Assembly: GCF_009905375.1 (NCBI RefSeq)
Contig: NC_133647.1
Span: 80,938,442 to 81,002,441, forward strand
Origin: Apium graveolens
Lineage: Eukaryota; Streptophyta; Magnoliopsida; Apiales; Apiaceae
Direction: 5' to 3'
DNA: 64,000 nucleotides
In this document: positions 12,205 to 23,711 of the stretch, in pieces
How the letters are laid out: every line of letters begins with the position of its first letter
Position numbering within the stretch: position 1 is the stretch's first letter
The notes under the pieces: model-generated
Told to the model about the DNA's origin: nothing
Seen by the model: the letters and a program-made list of their open reading frames with translations, nothing else
The model's database searches: none
Position numbers and translations under genes: made by a program

Positions 12205-14958
12205 CTAATTTACTAAACCATCTAGATCTCTAGATTTAATATCAAGAAAGATCCCCGAGATCAACTTATGGGGACCAAAAGCACCTTTGTTGTGGATGTG
12301 TGCATTCCTTTCTCGCCAAATGTGATATCCAAAAACTTGCAAGCAAAGAAGGGCCAGTGATCTATGTCCCAGGTGTTGGACTTGGTTCCAAGCGTTGAGA
12401 TGGTCATTCCATGAGTCCCCAGGGGGCAAGTGCAGTTTCAAGGCAAGGTGTCTTAAAACATAGCTACTGTATGAGCAGGATCCGAATAGGTGATCATGAG
12501 ATTCTATACCACCAGCACAAAGACTGCACGTTGCATCAACTTGGAACCCAAAAGAAGAGAGTCTATCCATAACGGGGAGCCGTTTATGACAGATCAACCA
12601 TTGCGTGAACGCATACCTGGGGACCATGAGTTTATGCCAAACACTGCGATGCCATGAGCATTCCTGACCTCGATGGCGAATGGTGTCCCATGTATGCCAC
12701 ATTTTAACCTTCTTTAGCTCCAGATTATCCCAACAAATTGTATCAGACCTGTTGAGTACCAGAGGGGGAAATGCAAAAGAGTTCAGCCATTGTTCGAGGG
12801 TGGGACTAATGTGGTGCAGTTTTCTGTTCACTGTAGGCATCATCCATTGTCCATCAACAATAATAGAGGAAACTATAGCTCGAATATTAGATCCCACTTG
12901 TAAACAAATTGGACCTTTGATACTTGTGGCAAGACAAGATTTTCTCTACCACGGGTCCAACCAAAGGTCAGTGGAACCACCATCCCCTATGTTATAATTG
13001 ATAAATTGTCTCACCATATCCCTGAGTTTCAACACTTGACGCCAAATCCATGAACAATCTGTAGGCTCTTTCATAGTCCAGAATGAAGAAATTTTTAAGT
13101 GAGTGGAATGCACCCATCGGGACCATAGTGAAGGAGCCCTTCTGACCACTTTGCATAATTGGAAAAGCAGTTGCGCCTTGTTCCATTCCTCAGGGTCCCT
13201 AAGACCAATGCCACCCTCAGAATGGGGTAAAGTTAAATTAATCCAGCTGATTTTTGCACCACCCTTCTTAGTAGAGTCTCCCTTCCAAAGAAATCTAGAA
13301 AGCATTTGACAAATATTTTTATGAACCGATTTGGGGAGCATAAAGTGATTCGTCCAAAACCCCAGAATTGCATTGAGAACCGTCTTGATCAACTGTACCC
13401 TACCAATAAGAGAAAGAAAGATAGTAGTCCAACTATCAATTCGTTCCAACAACTTTTCAATCAAGGGCCTATAGTCATTTACACTGATCTGGGATGAGAT
13501 CAAGGAAAACCCTAGGAATTTAATAGGGAGAGACCCATGGGGGACTCCAAAACTTAGATCAAACCAATCAACCACATCAATAGTGCAATTGCACAAAAAA
13601 TAGTGCTTTTGTGGATACTCGGTTGCAAACCACTCATTGTAGAAAAGGACTTGAGGCAATTCATAATATGAGTGATGGAACCCTTGTCACCCCTAGAAAA
13701 TAATAAAACGTCATCCGCAAAGAAAATGTGTGTCAATTTCATACCTTTGCATTTCCAGTGATAATTGAATTCGCTAGAAGTGTTTGAAAGCAAGCAAGAA
13801 AGAACATTCAAACCAATAATGAAGAGATATGGTGACAAGGGGTCCCCTTGATGAAGTCCCTTAGCCCCTTAAAGTATCCTGAGAGGCCTCTATTTACCTT
13901 GACAGAAAATCGAGTTGTAGTAATGCATTCCGTAATCCAGTGAATAAATTCCAAGGGGAATTTCATTTTACTCAAAGCAGCTAAAATAAAGTCCCACCTT
14001 ATAGAGTCAAAGGCCTTATGGAGATCTATTTTGAGAGCACATTTCGGGGTCCCCGTGTCTCTTTGATAACCTCGAAAGTTCTTGAACAAGGAGAATGTTG
14101 TCTGAGATGCTACGACCTGGAATGAAGGCTGATTAAGCCTCATTAATCAGGTTAGGCATGATAAACTTCATTCTATCGGCTAGAATTTTGGCAATACACT
14201 TATATGCAACTGAACAGAGGGATATTGGACGGAAATCTTTCATTCCTGAAGGCGTCAAAGACTTGGGGACCAAGGCTATAGATGTGGAATTAATTCCAGG
14301 GTGCATTTGTCCTCCCTTGAAGAAATGAATAATGGCATCACAAAATGTGGGGCCAATAATATCCCAAGTGGAGATGAAAAACTCAACATTGAATCCATCA
14401 GGACCCGGGGCCTTGTTCTTTTTCATAGATTTAATAGTCTTCCATATGAGATCAGGAGTGACTTTCATGGTCAGAATACTGGCCTGATTTGGAGTTATTT
14501 CATTACAATTACTATCCTCCAAACAAATTGCTTGGTCAGTTGGAGGGGCACCTATAGAGTTTGTAAAGAAATCAACAACAACCTCATCCATAGCTTTGTG
14601 GCCAAAGACCACATTCCCATCAGCATTTTCGATAGCCAAAAGTTTGTTACGGTTCCATCTGGCTTTGGTTTGACCGAAGAAGAACTTAGAATTGCTATCC
14701 CCCAACATGCAACCAAGTAACCCTAGATTTCTGATGAAGGAGCTCTTCTTCTTCAAGAATTCTCTTCTCAAGATCCTTGATTGCTTTTCTTTTAGCCCTG
14801 TTGAAATTGACGTTCATGGGATCCAAAGAAAGTGCATTTTGGATCTTTTCCAGGGCCTCCCTAGCAACAACCATATTGGAGCTCATATTACCATGGATGT
14901 TGTTGAGTTTTTTCAATTCCACTTTCATCTCTTTTAATTTTCTACAAAGAATACTCAT
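12205..14958 (-). pseudogene. LINE reverse transcriptase and zf-RVT region, frameshifted
   Basis: Segments in order: a helical linker (14958-14695), RT fingers (KNKAPGPDGFNVEFF, ALVPKSLTPSGMKDFRPISLC, in 14771-14133), palm (ALKIDLHKAFDSIRWDFI in 14143-13808, with the first catalytic Asp), the second catalytic motif FADD at 13710-13721 in the frame 13838-13554, then 13659-12946 and a zf-RVT domain (CSLCAGGIESHDHLFGSC in 12897-12205). The protein would copy LINE RNA at the nicked target. It is split over at least five frames, so it is inactive. Confidence 0.9.
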
Positions 14959-15066
14959 AGGGTCCCCATACCACTGTGAGTCCTAACCTTTAAGAACAGT
15001 CTCTTTGTAACCTGGGATATCACGCATAAAATTGAAAAATTGAAAGGGCTTGTGCACCTTTTCCAG

Positions 15067-15843
15067 TTACAAAGGCAAATGTAATATGAGAGGACAGTGA
15101 TCCATAAGGCCTTTGTTTTTGACTTGAGCAAAGGCTTCTGAAAAATTATTGAACCACAAAGAGTTACCTATCATACGATCAAGTCTTCTAAAAATCAAGT
15201 CTATGTCCCTTTTATTGCTCCAAGTATGAAGGGGCCCCAACGTACGAACGTCTCCTAATCCAGCAGTTGAGATGCAATTTTTGAAGTCCTGCATATCAGG
15301 CGTCCAGTGTTCCCTACCTCTCAGCATTTCATCCATATTTGTAATGCAATTAAAGTCCCCTGTTACAAGCTAAGGCATTGTAATTTCCCTTGACAGAGTT
15401 TGAATGTTCTCCCAAAGGTAAGTACGCTGGTGGGGTTTGTTGTACGCATAAACTATAGTTATCATAAAGTGCACTTGTTTCTCAATTTGAGTCACAAGAC
15501 AAGTTAGTTGTTGAGCCGTTTGAGAGTGACAAGATACATGCCACACCGTGGGGTCCCAACCTAGCCAAATACGCCCATTTGCATGGTGATCGTAGTTAAA
15601 AAGCCTCTTCCAATTCTTATTGATACATTTAGAAATTGCCAAACTATTGGCAACTTTAACTCTAGTTTCCAGACAACACATAAAAGTTACATGATTTAGA
15701 GCAATAAAATTTATGACTTCTTTTTTGTGAGGCCGTTTGTTCAAGCCCCGAACGTTCCAAGAAGCTAAATTCATTGAGATTTTGTCCCACACTACGTTTT
15801 CCCTGGATTTTTTTGTTCTTCCCAGTTCCCTTATTGTCTGCAT
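15067..15843 (-). pseudogene. LINE endonuclease domain, broken
   Basis: The frame 15843-15370 contains MNLASWNVRGLNK (the N of the EN active site) and CCLETRV (the catalytic E). The second frame, 15336-15067, holds LGPLHTWSNKR and LDRMIGN and ends with LMDHCPLIL, carrying the D-H pair. This is the L1 endonuclease that nicks target DNA. The two halves are separated by a stop/frameshift near 15340-15370, and the GDFN motif lies in the broken part. Confidence 0.85.
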
Positions 15844-16042
15844 AGTTTAGTGAAGGAGCATTTGGTGCCTTCAATCCCAAAACAATTGGGTTAGGAGGTG
15901 GTGAACCTTTATCTTTTCTCTTACGACTCACATAGGTGACCTCCATTAAAATTTCCCCTTCTTCAAAATCTACAAGGGAATCAAATGCATTGTATGTTTC
16001 TATAGGGTCCTCAATTTGGGTTAAACGCACACATGGCGCCAC
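15662..16042 (-). pseudogene. LINE ORF1 C-terminal tail
   Basis: A 126-codon frame with acidic then Lys-rich composition (FDSLVDFEEGEILME, KRKDKGSPPPNPIVLG) that runs just before and overlaps the endonuclease in a different frame. This matches the variable linker found at the ORF1/endonuclease junction of plant LINEs. The RNA-binding part and zinc knuckle of ORF1 are absent (5' truncation). Confidence 0.55.
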
Positions 16043-16088
16043 ATTAGTCCCAGGATCAACATGAGTCTCCGCCTGGGAGTCCTTGGAA

Positions 16089-16586
16089 GGTTCCCGTGTT
16101 ATTTAACGAACAAACGTGTGGGTAAATATAATCCAAAAATTTCCGAAACAATTTTAAAATTCTCGAAATATTTCAAACTTAAGAAAATATGAGTTTCATG
16201 ATTTTTGAAACATCCTTAAGTTTAATACTAAATTTACACTTGAATACAATCAGATTATCATTTAGGGATAAATAATTGATGAAATATTGTTTTCTAAATT
16301 TTATAAATTTCCATAAATAATTATTGAAATTATAAAGTCATAAAAATAATTTTAGAGATAATTCCAATATTTATGAAAATAAATCTTCCATAAAATCACT
16401 GTTAAAAAAATAAAAACAAAACGATACGACTCCGTAATTAATAATACACATAATTCTCGTACACCAATAAGTCACACAAAATTAATAATAAGTACAACAC
16501 ACAGCTGACGGAACCATAACATATTTTATTTAATATTTTAATAATTACACTTTATTAATACAAAAGTACGATTCGTTATACTGACA
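16089..16586 (-). repeat. 5' LTR of Tekay-like element, second part
   Basis: AT-rich non-coding sequence on the far side of the LINE, similar in composition to 11600-12019. A possible LTR edge is the CA at 16585-16586 (ctgaca), after which copia gag sequence begins at once. The edge is tentative. Confidence 0.5.
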
Positions 16587-17120
16587 CTGCTGAATTAAAG
16601 GTACCTCAAACCACCCTTGCTATTGATACTGATGATATGCATGAATTAAGAATGTTTCTTAAATCTTTGCATGTTAGTTATAGGGATCAGACCTTATAGA
16701 ATAATAGAATCAAGAGTAAAAAACTCCGAGTTAAAGAAAAGGAATGATCACCTAGAAATTGAGTTACTTTCCATGCTAGAAATTCAAAAAGGAAGAGATA
16801 ATGATGTTTATGTTAAAGAAAAATTGTTAAAAGAGCATGCTTATCTAGAAAAGGAGTTAGCTAAAGAAAGAGAGGTTATTAAGCTTTGGACTAACTCGGG
16901 GAAAACAACTCAGGCTATTTTAGAATATGGCTGTTGGGGAACAGGATTAGGATATGCAAATAGATCTAATTCTGATAAGAAAAATGGAAAAGAAACTGAG
17001 AGAACTAAACCAGTAAATACCGATAGCAAGGGAAAACTGAACAAGATTTAGTTGAAGCCCATTAAGTTTAATCCAAGTGCTGATGCTGTTAAGTCAGTTA
17101 ATGAGATAGGTTGAATACAC
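16587..17120 (+). pseudogene. Copia gag C-terminal fragment
   Basis: A Lys/Glu-rich, coiled-coil-like frame (16671-17051; ELKKRNDHLEIELLSM, LEKELAKEREVIKLW, WGTGLGYANRSN). It resembles the region downstream of the zinc knuckle in SIRE-type Gag, which in the intact element is also a heptad-like stretch (about codons 440-540 of that gag). It ends near 17050 and integrase follows within about 70 bp, so protease and the integrase N-terminus are deleted. Confidence 0.65.
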
Positions 17121-17849
17121 AAAATGAAGATTATCAGAAGTGATAATGGAACTGAATTCAAGAACAGTTTTATGAAAGAGTTTTGCAAATTTAAGGGGAT
17201 AAAACAAGAATTTTTTGCTCCTAGAACTCCACAATAAAATGGAGTTGTTGAAAGAAAGAATTGAACTCTCATAGAAGCTGCAAGAACCATGCTAAAGAAA
17301 GCAAAATTGCCTACCTATTTTTGGGCCGAGGCTGTGCAAACTACTTACTTCACACAGAATGCAACCTTGATCAACAAGAATGGTAAAACACCATTTGAGA
17401 TGGTGAAGGGAAAGAAGCCAAATTTGAAGTACTTTCACATTTTTGATTGCAAGTGTTTTGTTCTCAAAACTCACCCAGAACAGGTTACCAAATTTGATCT
17501 AAAAGCCGATGAAGGTATTTTTATGGGATATCCCTTGTCTACAAAATCCTTCAGGGTTTACAATCTGAGAACAAGGACAATCATGAAATATATACATGTA
17601 TCTTTTGATGACAAGAAGATTACAGGTATAGAAGATGGTGATGACCATGATGAGTTGAGATTTGAAAATGAAGTACCATATGTTGAACAGTTAAATCCTG
17701 ATATACTGACAAGTCCTGATACTGTAAAGCCTGATAACACTCAAAACTCTGATGATCCACATGATAGTGGAAATTATGCAGATATTGATTCACATGTTGA
17801 GGGGAAGCAAAATGATTCTAATCTAGAGTCTTCTTCAAGTGATTCAACT
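17121..17849 (+). pseudogene. Copia integrase fragment with two nonsense changes
   Basis: Contains the second catalytic Asp ([12 protein letters not shown] near 17130-17160) and the catalytic Glu in NGVVERKN (near 17240-17262), then the typical continuation ARTMLKKAKLPTYFWAEAV and the integrase C-terminal DEGIFMGYPL. Two stop codons fall in the DNGTEF-to-ARTML stretch, at 17234-17236 (taa) and 17263-17265 (tga). Both are one C-to-T change away from the codon expected in copia integrases. After 17849 the acidic linker continues with further stops. Confidence 0.85.
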
Positions 17850-18240
17850 TAAAGAACATCAGTAAATAATTCATCAGACACTAATTCCTCAAACACTGAT
17901 GAGTCAAATTCTGATAGCATTGGGAATACTGATTTAGGGGGAGCATCAGGAAATGATAGTGGTACAAGTCAAAGAAATAATAGAAAATTCATGGATCAAC
18001 GGGGATGTTCTTCTTCAAGAAGTCAACTTCCATCTGCAAGAAAATGGTCCAAGTCACACACACCTGACTTAATCATTGGAAATCCTGATAGTGGTGTAAG
18101 AACCTGGAAAGCCACTCAAAATGAATGTCTCTACCATTCTTTTATATCTCAAACTAAACCAAAGAAAGTGGAAGAAGCTCTTCAAGATGCTGACTGGATT
18201 ACAGGAATGCAAGAGGAACTTAATGAAAAGAAGATGAATT
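17850..18240 (+). pseudogene. Acidic linker and start of copia RT
   Basis: A Ser/Asn/Asp-rich linker, then DLIIGNPDSGVRTWKATQNEC and KKVEEALQDADWITGMQEEL (18066-18230). This matches the segment just before the RT core in the intact element (56760-56930). The RT core does not follow; sequence of the third ORF begins at about 18240, so RT and RNase H were deleted. Confidence 0.75.
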
Positions 18241-19524
18241 TAGCTCCTTTGAGGTTTCCTTTAGTTTCTAGGAACTTGCTCATTGCAAGGCTTTCTGTGA
18301 CTTATGTCTTACCTAACAGACAGAGTGCTCAGTTATAGGACATAACTATTGGAAACCCCCTGGAGCTAACCTAAACACAACAACCCATACACATCCCCAA
18401 ACACAAACCCAAACACCAACATAACCACCACCACAACCACAACCACAAATGGAAGCCACCTCTGGTGTCTCCCAATAGACACTTGTTGTAAAAAAGAAAG
18501 AAAGAATTGGATAAGAGGGCTACAAATCCTGGAGTAGCTAAGTCAAAACTGAAGCAAAACCAGTTCCTCATTCTTCTAAACCTTCAGAATCTATCAAGAG
18601 GAAACTTGTACTTGTTGGATTAGAATCAGATTCAGATGAGGACAATGCTACCTTATCTACTAGATTTCCAAACCTTTCATCTGATTCTTCTCCATGACCA
18701 GTTAACTACCAACTGAGAAGGGTACAACTACTGCTGCTGTTCATGGTACCAGAAAACTGATGTCGGTACAATCCCAAGGCCAAAGAAAAGAAGACTGGTC
18801 AAAGCTTACTACAATCAGAACTTGCTCAAGATCAAACAGGAAATTGCTGAGGAGATACAGGGGGCATTTACATCAAATTCTGTTTTTTCATCAAATCCTG
18901 ATGCACCTGTAAATTTATCTGATTCTCCTATCAAGCAGAAAAGCAAGAGAGCAATAGAGATCTCTCATGAGCAAGTTGAAGAGAGTGTCAAGATGCTATA
19001 AGGGAAAGGTCTTTTCTCTGGATCAAGCACACAAGAACCTGTATCTCAAAGGGATACAACAGCTACAACTTCTGATCCAATCACATAGAAACCTACACCT
19101 CAAAGTGGTGCAGCAGATATTGAAGTACAAGAGCCTCTGAATGAAAAGTCCATTCACAATGGCATGATGAAGTAACTTCCAGAATTTATGCAGAAGTCTT
19201 GAAGGTCAAGGACTTCTGTAGGAAATTTGATCCTGAAAGATTCATTCAGACAACTGCTTTCAAGAAGAGCCTGCTCAGGAGTTAACACAGCAAATGTGGA
19301 GAAGAGTACACAAGAACCTGGGTGTCAAAGTTATCCAGCAATTCCTGATTCTCCAGCCATACAAGAACCATTTCATCAAATTTGTAATGGAGGCTTCACT
19401 CCTGCTGCAGTTACTCTAGTAATAGATGCTGAAGGCAGAGTTCACCCATCACCACCATTTATTGATATCTTATCAGTTCCTCCACTGAATGTCTGCACAG
19501 AAGCTGAATCTTCAGATTCACAAG
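18241..19524 (+). pseudogene. SIRE-like third ORF remnant, upstream part
   Basis: Pro/Thr/Gln- and Ser-rich sequence with many stops. Readable islands include SIKRKLVLVGLESDSDEDNATL (near 18590-18655), KSKRAIEISHEQVEESVKML (near 18940-19000) and the open frame 19227-19550. The low-complexity, Ser/Pro-rich nature is like the middle of ORF3 in the intact element. The frame runs to 19524, where an intron-like segment begins. Function is unknown; such ORFs are often called envelope-like, but no signal peptide or membrane segment is seen. Confidence 0.6.
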
Positions 19525-19934
19525 GTATAAATACATATTTCACTTTATAAGCATTTACTTTAAATACTGATTTTGACTTATCAACATTTATTACGCATGT
19601 TATAAATTTTGTTAGTATGATTATATCTATACTTTATTTAGGACTATCTCTAGTTGTATGACCACATGCCGCCTTTCTTTAGCCACCTCTTATTTATGTA
19701 GGACAAAATTATTTGAGCCTTTTTCTGGGAGTTGTGTGAAAAGATTTAGAGAAAAATAAAATTAAAGAGAGGCATGATCCTTCCTGATAAAAGGAAAGGT
19801 AGATGAGAGACAAGATTTAGTAATCCTTATGAGGAAACTCTAACTATTGAAAGTTATGAGCTATGTGGTGTGAGGAGTAGTGAGACTACTTTAAAAGAAT
19901 ATAGAGATTAAGTGTTACTTGTTATATTTTGCAG
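19525..19934 (+). other. Intron-like insert in third ORF remnant (GT...AG, 410 bp)
   Basis: The stretch starts GTATAA and ends TTATATTTTGCAG. It is T/A-rich, lacks a coding frame and contains a possible branch point (ctctaac near 19847). Removing it joins SSDSQ to GSQSTKETAVDQQ in frame, and both sides have the composition of ORF3. This fits a spliceosomal intron, but splicing is not shown. Confidence 0.5.
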
Positions 19935-19990
19935 GTTCACAAAGTACAAAAGAAACAGCTGTTGATCAACAGACTGTTAAACTCTGATGT

Positions 19991-19995
19991 ACCAA
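19991..19995 (+). repeat. Target-site duplication of Athila-like element, left copy (accaa)
   Basis: Identical to 28436-28440 on the other side of the element. Confidence 0.9.
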
Positions 19996-21408
19996 TGTTC
20001 GCACTAAAACACATGCGAAAATACATGCAAGCGTACGTGATCACAAGTAGTATAAGATATAAGTCAAGTTCATTCCCACATGGATTAGTTAAGTTCATAT
20101 TATACACTTATGCAACAATGTATGATTATAGTTCAAAACTAAGATAAGAAATAAATTCGAGTTGATTAACTACCTAAGAGATTATACTAGCAAACTTAAA
20201 CTAAGAGATTAAAACGTGAATTACTTAAATGAGAATAAAACATGGGATTCTAACTTCATTAAATACTTCATTGAAAGTTTATGTCTTTATCAATAGTAGA
20301 CAATGATGATGATAACTAATCAGATAACACGAAACTAGTATACGCTATCTTTCAATATACGTATACCCTACTACTAAGCATCCACAATCAAGATAGAAGT
20401 TAAGTAGACACCAATTATGCTTAGACCCTATATGTCTATAAGATTTGAAAATATAACAGTCGAAAAGCAAGTTATCTATTATGATTACATAGGGTGTGTA
20501 AGATGGTTAAAATTACACTACGAATTATGCATGTCAATTCATACATAAACCTATGCTAGCATGGAAAGTTCTAAACCTCTATATTCACTGTCGCTTCAAC
20601 GGAGATTAACAAACAATCTTAGATGTTAGGTACGCATCAAAGACGAATAAGCACAACCAATCTAGGAAATCATAAATCACCACACACTAAAGATTTAGAA
20701 TAATCAACTATTGAAATCCATAAGTAAATCTGCTAGAACCCCATGACAATGATTAGTTCATGATCGAACACATCATCACCATGAGTTCCAATGAAAACAT
20801 GATAACAATTAAGTTCAGAATACTACGATAGAATATAAAAGTAATAGGGTTTGGAACAAAACAAAAACAAGCATCCAAAAGTATCATCTAAATCAAAGAA
20901 TACAAAAGTATGAAACTAATTCTTCTTCTCCTTAGCCGTCTTGTGTGCTCTAGGTCTTCCTAATATTCTCCCTTGCTTCCTTCTTTATAAAAACCGTCTT
21001 TTTATCTTTATATATAGGCTCCTGGATGATCTGGACTCTTCTATTCTTCAAATCATAATAGAATCAGGATTCTGGAAAAACAACAGGCGCGCCGCACCGC
21101 TTCCAGCGTGAGCGCGCTGCCTTTCTGCCAAATTGGCACGGCCGCCCCGTCTTGAGCGTGGGTGCGCTGAGGTTCTGCTGAATTTCTGATTTTTGATGTT
21201 CTGCGCTCCTTTCTTCGTACGATCTCCCGAAACTCTATTCTTGACCTCTTATTAGCATAAAATCATTAAAAAACTCCATTCCTCCTTCTGACTAGTGCCC
21301 TGCAATGCAATTACACAAAACACATAAAAAAGACCACATACTTGAGTCCAAAACGTCCAATTTAAGCCGAAATGAAGCGTTCCAAGTGGATATAAATTCC
21401 ATTTATCA
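19996..21408 (-). repeat. 3' LTR of Athila-like element
   Basis: Begins TGTTCGCAC on the + strand and ends TTTATCA. GC-rich double module at 21084-21180; TATA-like motif near 21007-21016 (reads TATATAAA on the - strand). Confidence 0.9.
21084..21180 (-). repeat. GC-rich double module in 3' LTR
   Basis: Two related GC-rich units (ggcgcgccgcaccgc... and ggcacggccgccccg...), each followed by a variant of gagcg-g-gcgct. Same position relative to TATA as the block at 1635-1724. Confidence 0.65.
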
Positions 21409-22576
21409 CACCCCCAAACTTAAGTTCCAAGTGAAGATGCAATGATTCCCTCAGAAGGACTATAACCAAATAATAAGCAATGTTTCTAAGAATGCAATTA
21501 TTTGAAATAGAGTTCAACAAAATCCCACAAACCAATTTACAAGCCATAAACGTGCGTGTGTGCGATGCTTAAAAGATATACTCCCAACACTAGATCAATA
21601 TTTATATCCCATTTTTCACCAAAATAATCACAAGTTTATAAATAGGATAAACGTTAAACACATAATGACCCACGACACTTCAATTTAACTAGAGTTATAC
21701 AAGGATTCATGCTTTTATAGTGAACACATAACACAAATGCTTATTTGACCATGCAATGAATGAGGTCCCAAAAGACTTATACAATAATACTCATATAACG
21801 AGCGTTAAGTTAGCGGATCCCAGACTATACAAGCCTTAGGTCACTAGGCACAAAGTCCCCTAGAACTTAATAGCTCAAGTATTAAAGAGCTCACTCGTGA
21901 TCATTTATGCATAAACACATACTGACACATATTTTTTTTCTTTTCTTCTCTTTTCTTCTATTTTTTTCAATTTCTGAATGAGTGCGTTTCACTTCATCTC
22001 ATTCAACCCTAGACTACTCATAAAAATATGAGTCGACTATTAACCATTTGACGCCTAGCCTTATTCACAATAAGAAATGATATCCAAGTTTTCCCTAGTT
22101 CAAAAATCAGTGTTCCTACGTCATTACGGGAATATCACAAATTCTAAATATAACCAAGTGATTAAATCTCAACAACAAACAAGTATGATCATGATCTAGT
22201 TCGAAACCAACCTATAAGACTTGTGAATGAATTTTGTTTCTGGGCATGCAATTAAATTCATTAGGACTTAAACATCCCTCTATTCGACATCACTACACTC
22301 AAATTAACATCAATAAATCAATCAGAACAGCGCAACCTAAGGGATCATGTTATATGCATACAAATATAACTAAATAGACTCACATAATAACACGAACAAA
22401 CATAAAAAAAAAATATGACCTAAATGAACAATCATGCAAAAATATGAATGAACTACAACTAATCATGCAAAATGAATCTACATGGACTCAACACACAACT
22501 AATCCTTACATTATAACCCCAAACTTAAAATTTTCAATGTCCTCATTGAAGGTAATAATAAGGATTCAAGGCATAC
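21409..22576 (-). other. Polypurine tract and 3' UTR of Athila-like element
   Basis: The tract at 21409-21425 reads cttaagtttgggggtg on the - strand, immediately before the LTR. The remainder is non-coding and corresponds to 220-1384 of the left copy. Confidence 0.75.
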
Positions 22577-23711
22577 CTAGTCATCGGTAGGATCACCCTC
22601 CTCAGGTGGAGTATCAGGCGGCAGGTACACAGAATCAGCTCCAAAAATAGGCCAATCGACCTCAACACCAGTGGCCCGGAAAGCAGTGCCCAAGGTCTGT
22701 GTTAAATCTGCTGCAAAACGACTGTGCATGTCGTGCATCGCATCCATGCGCCTAGCCAATTATCTGTACTGCACATCTCCAAGTCAAGAACTGTCCCATG
22801 CCTGCTGATCATGTAAAGATCTAGTGGCTTCAAGAGCGGCTTTAGTGGCTGCCTGACGTGCTTGAGAAGAACCCCCAGCATAAGTCTGATCAGCTGGTTA
22901 GCCACCTGGAAAATGATCATATGTGTAGCCCAAACCCTTCTCGTCGGCCTTCCACCATACCACTCCTTCAGCTGTAGAATCGCTGAGCTATCAATGGGAG
23001 CACTCGGCATCTGTAACTACTCATGCTCTGGCCACCTGACACCAACATCACTGCATAACCTCGTAATAATGGAGGCATAAGGAATCACCCCGTGGTCCCT
23101 CCTCGCATAAAATGCAACATGTTCTGATGAATCACCAAGACGAGATCCACATACTCTTCATTAAGAATCCCCCATAGAAAAATAACATGATCCACAGTAA
23201 CTTCGTGCGAGTGCGAAGATGGCATGATATTTGCACACACAAACAGGTGCCATGCCCTAGCATACTTGTTCATACACGTAGATGGAAAAGTAAGCGGCTC
23301 ATTCATGCCCGCCTTGCACTTCCAATCTGTCCCAGGAACACACAACTCAACCACAATATAATCCATATCAAAATCCTCCCTTGTCTTTTGTACCCAATCT
23401 TCAGCAGTAGGCTGCCTCGCAGGTCGATTGATAACCCTAAGAATAACCTCAGGTGTGTAATCAACCGTCAACCCATGAACCACAGAAAACCCATTCTTAT
23501 CTGCCTTAGCATTCTCATAAAACTCCCACACAATACTCATCGGGACTGCAGCGGGTGTCTCACAGAAGGTTTGCCATCCTAATCCAATAATCATCTCCAA
23601 AAGCTTTTCATCCTTCACCGTGGGTAAGAAACCCCTCTCCTTCAGAATCGATTTAGACATTATCCTAGTAAACTCTTCTTGTGCCTCCGGAGAAGAAAAT
23701 CTATTCACCGC
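22577..23711 (-). pseudogene. Athila-like third ORF
   Basis: The - strand frame from 23711 reads NRFSSPEAQEEFTRIMSKS, ERGFLPT, WEFYENAKAD, VDYTPEVILRVIN, YARAWHLFVCANIMPSSHSHEVTVDHVIFLWGIL. It resembles the plant transposon protein found between pol and the LTR in Athila elements, of unknown function. The C-terminal part is frameshifted (23010-22702, then 22759-22577 with RRMDAMHDMHSRF). In the frame 23900-23085 it is fused in frame to RT. No transmembrane segment is evident. Confidence 0.7.

Larger units (their letters stand above)
12020..16088 (-). mobile_element. L1-type LINE, 5'-truncated and decayed
   Basis: The order on the - strand is ORF1 tail, apurinic-type endonuclease, reverse transcriptase, zf-RVT domain, short 3' UTR and a short A tail (seen as T8 at 12020-12027). 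Most of ORF1 is missing, as is usual for 5'-truncated LINEs. The 5' edge near 16088 is estimated from where ORF1-like reading ends and LTR-like AT-rich sequence resumes. I searched both edges by eye and found no convincing target duplication. Confidence 0.8.
7296..16586 (-). mobile_element. Tekay/Del-like gypsy element, 5' half only, with LINE insertion
   Basis: Read on the - strand: LTR (10207 to about 16586, interrupted by a LINE), primer-binding site, leader ORF, gag, protease, and the beginning of RT (KKLLRQGCEAYL near 7300-7350), after which copia sequence follows. The two CCHC knuckles, the MSVxEYEAKF-type gag and the LTR ending CCCGGGGTTGAGGCCGTCA on the - strand suggest the Tekay/Del chromovirus lineage. 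RT core, RNase H, integrase and the 3' LTR are missing. Confidence 0.7.

Noticed and set aside
18371..18571. Trp/Leu/Cys-rich reverse-strand frame that looks like a membrane protein
   Set aside because: It is the antisense of an ACA/CCA-rich repeat stretch in the SIRE third ORF.
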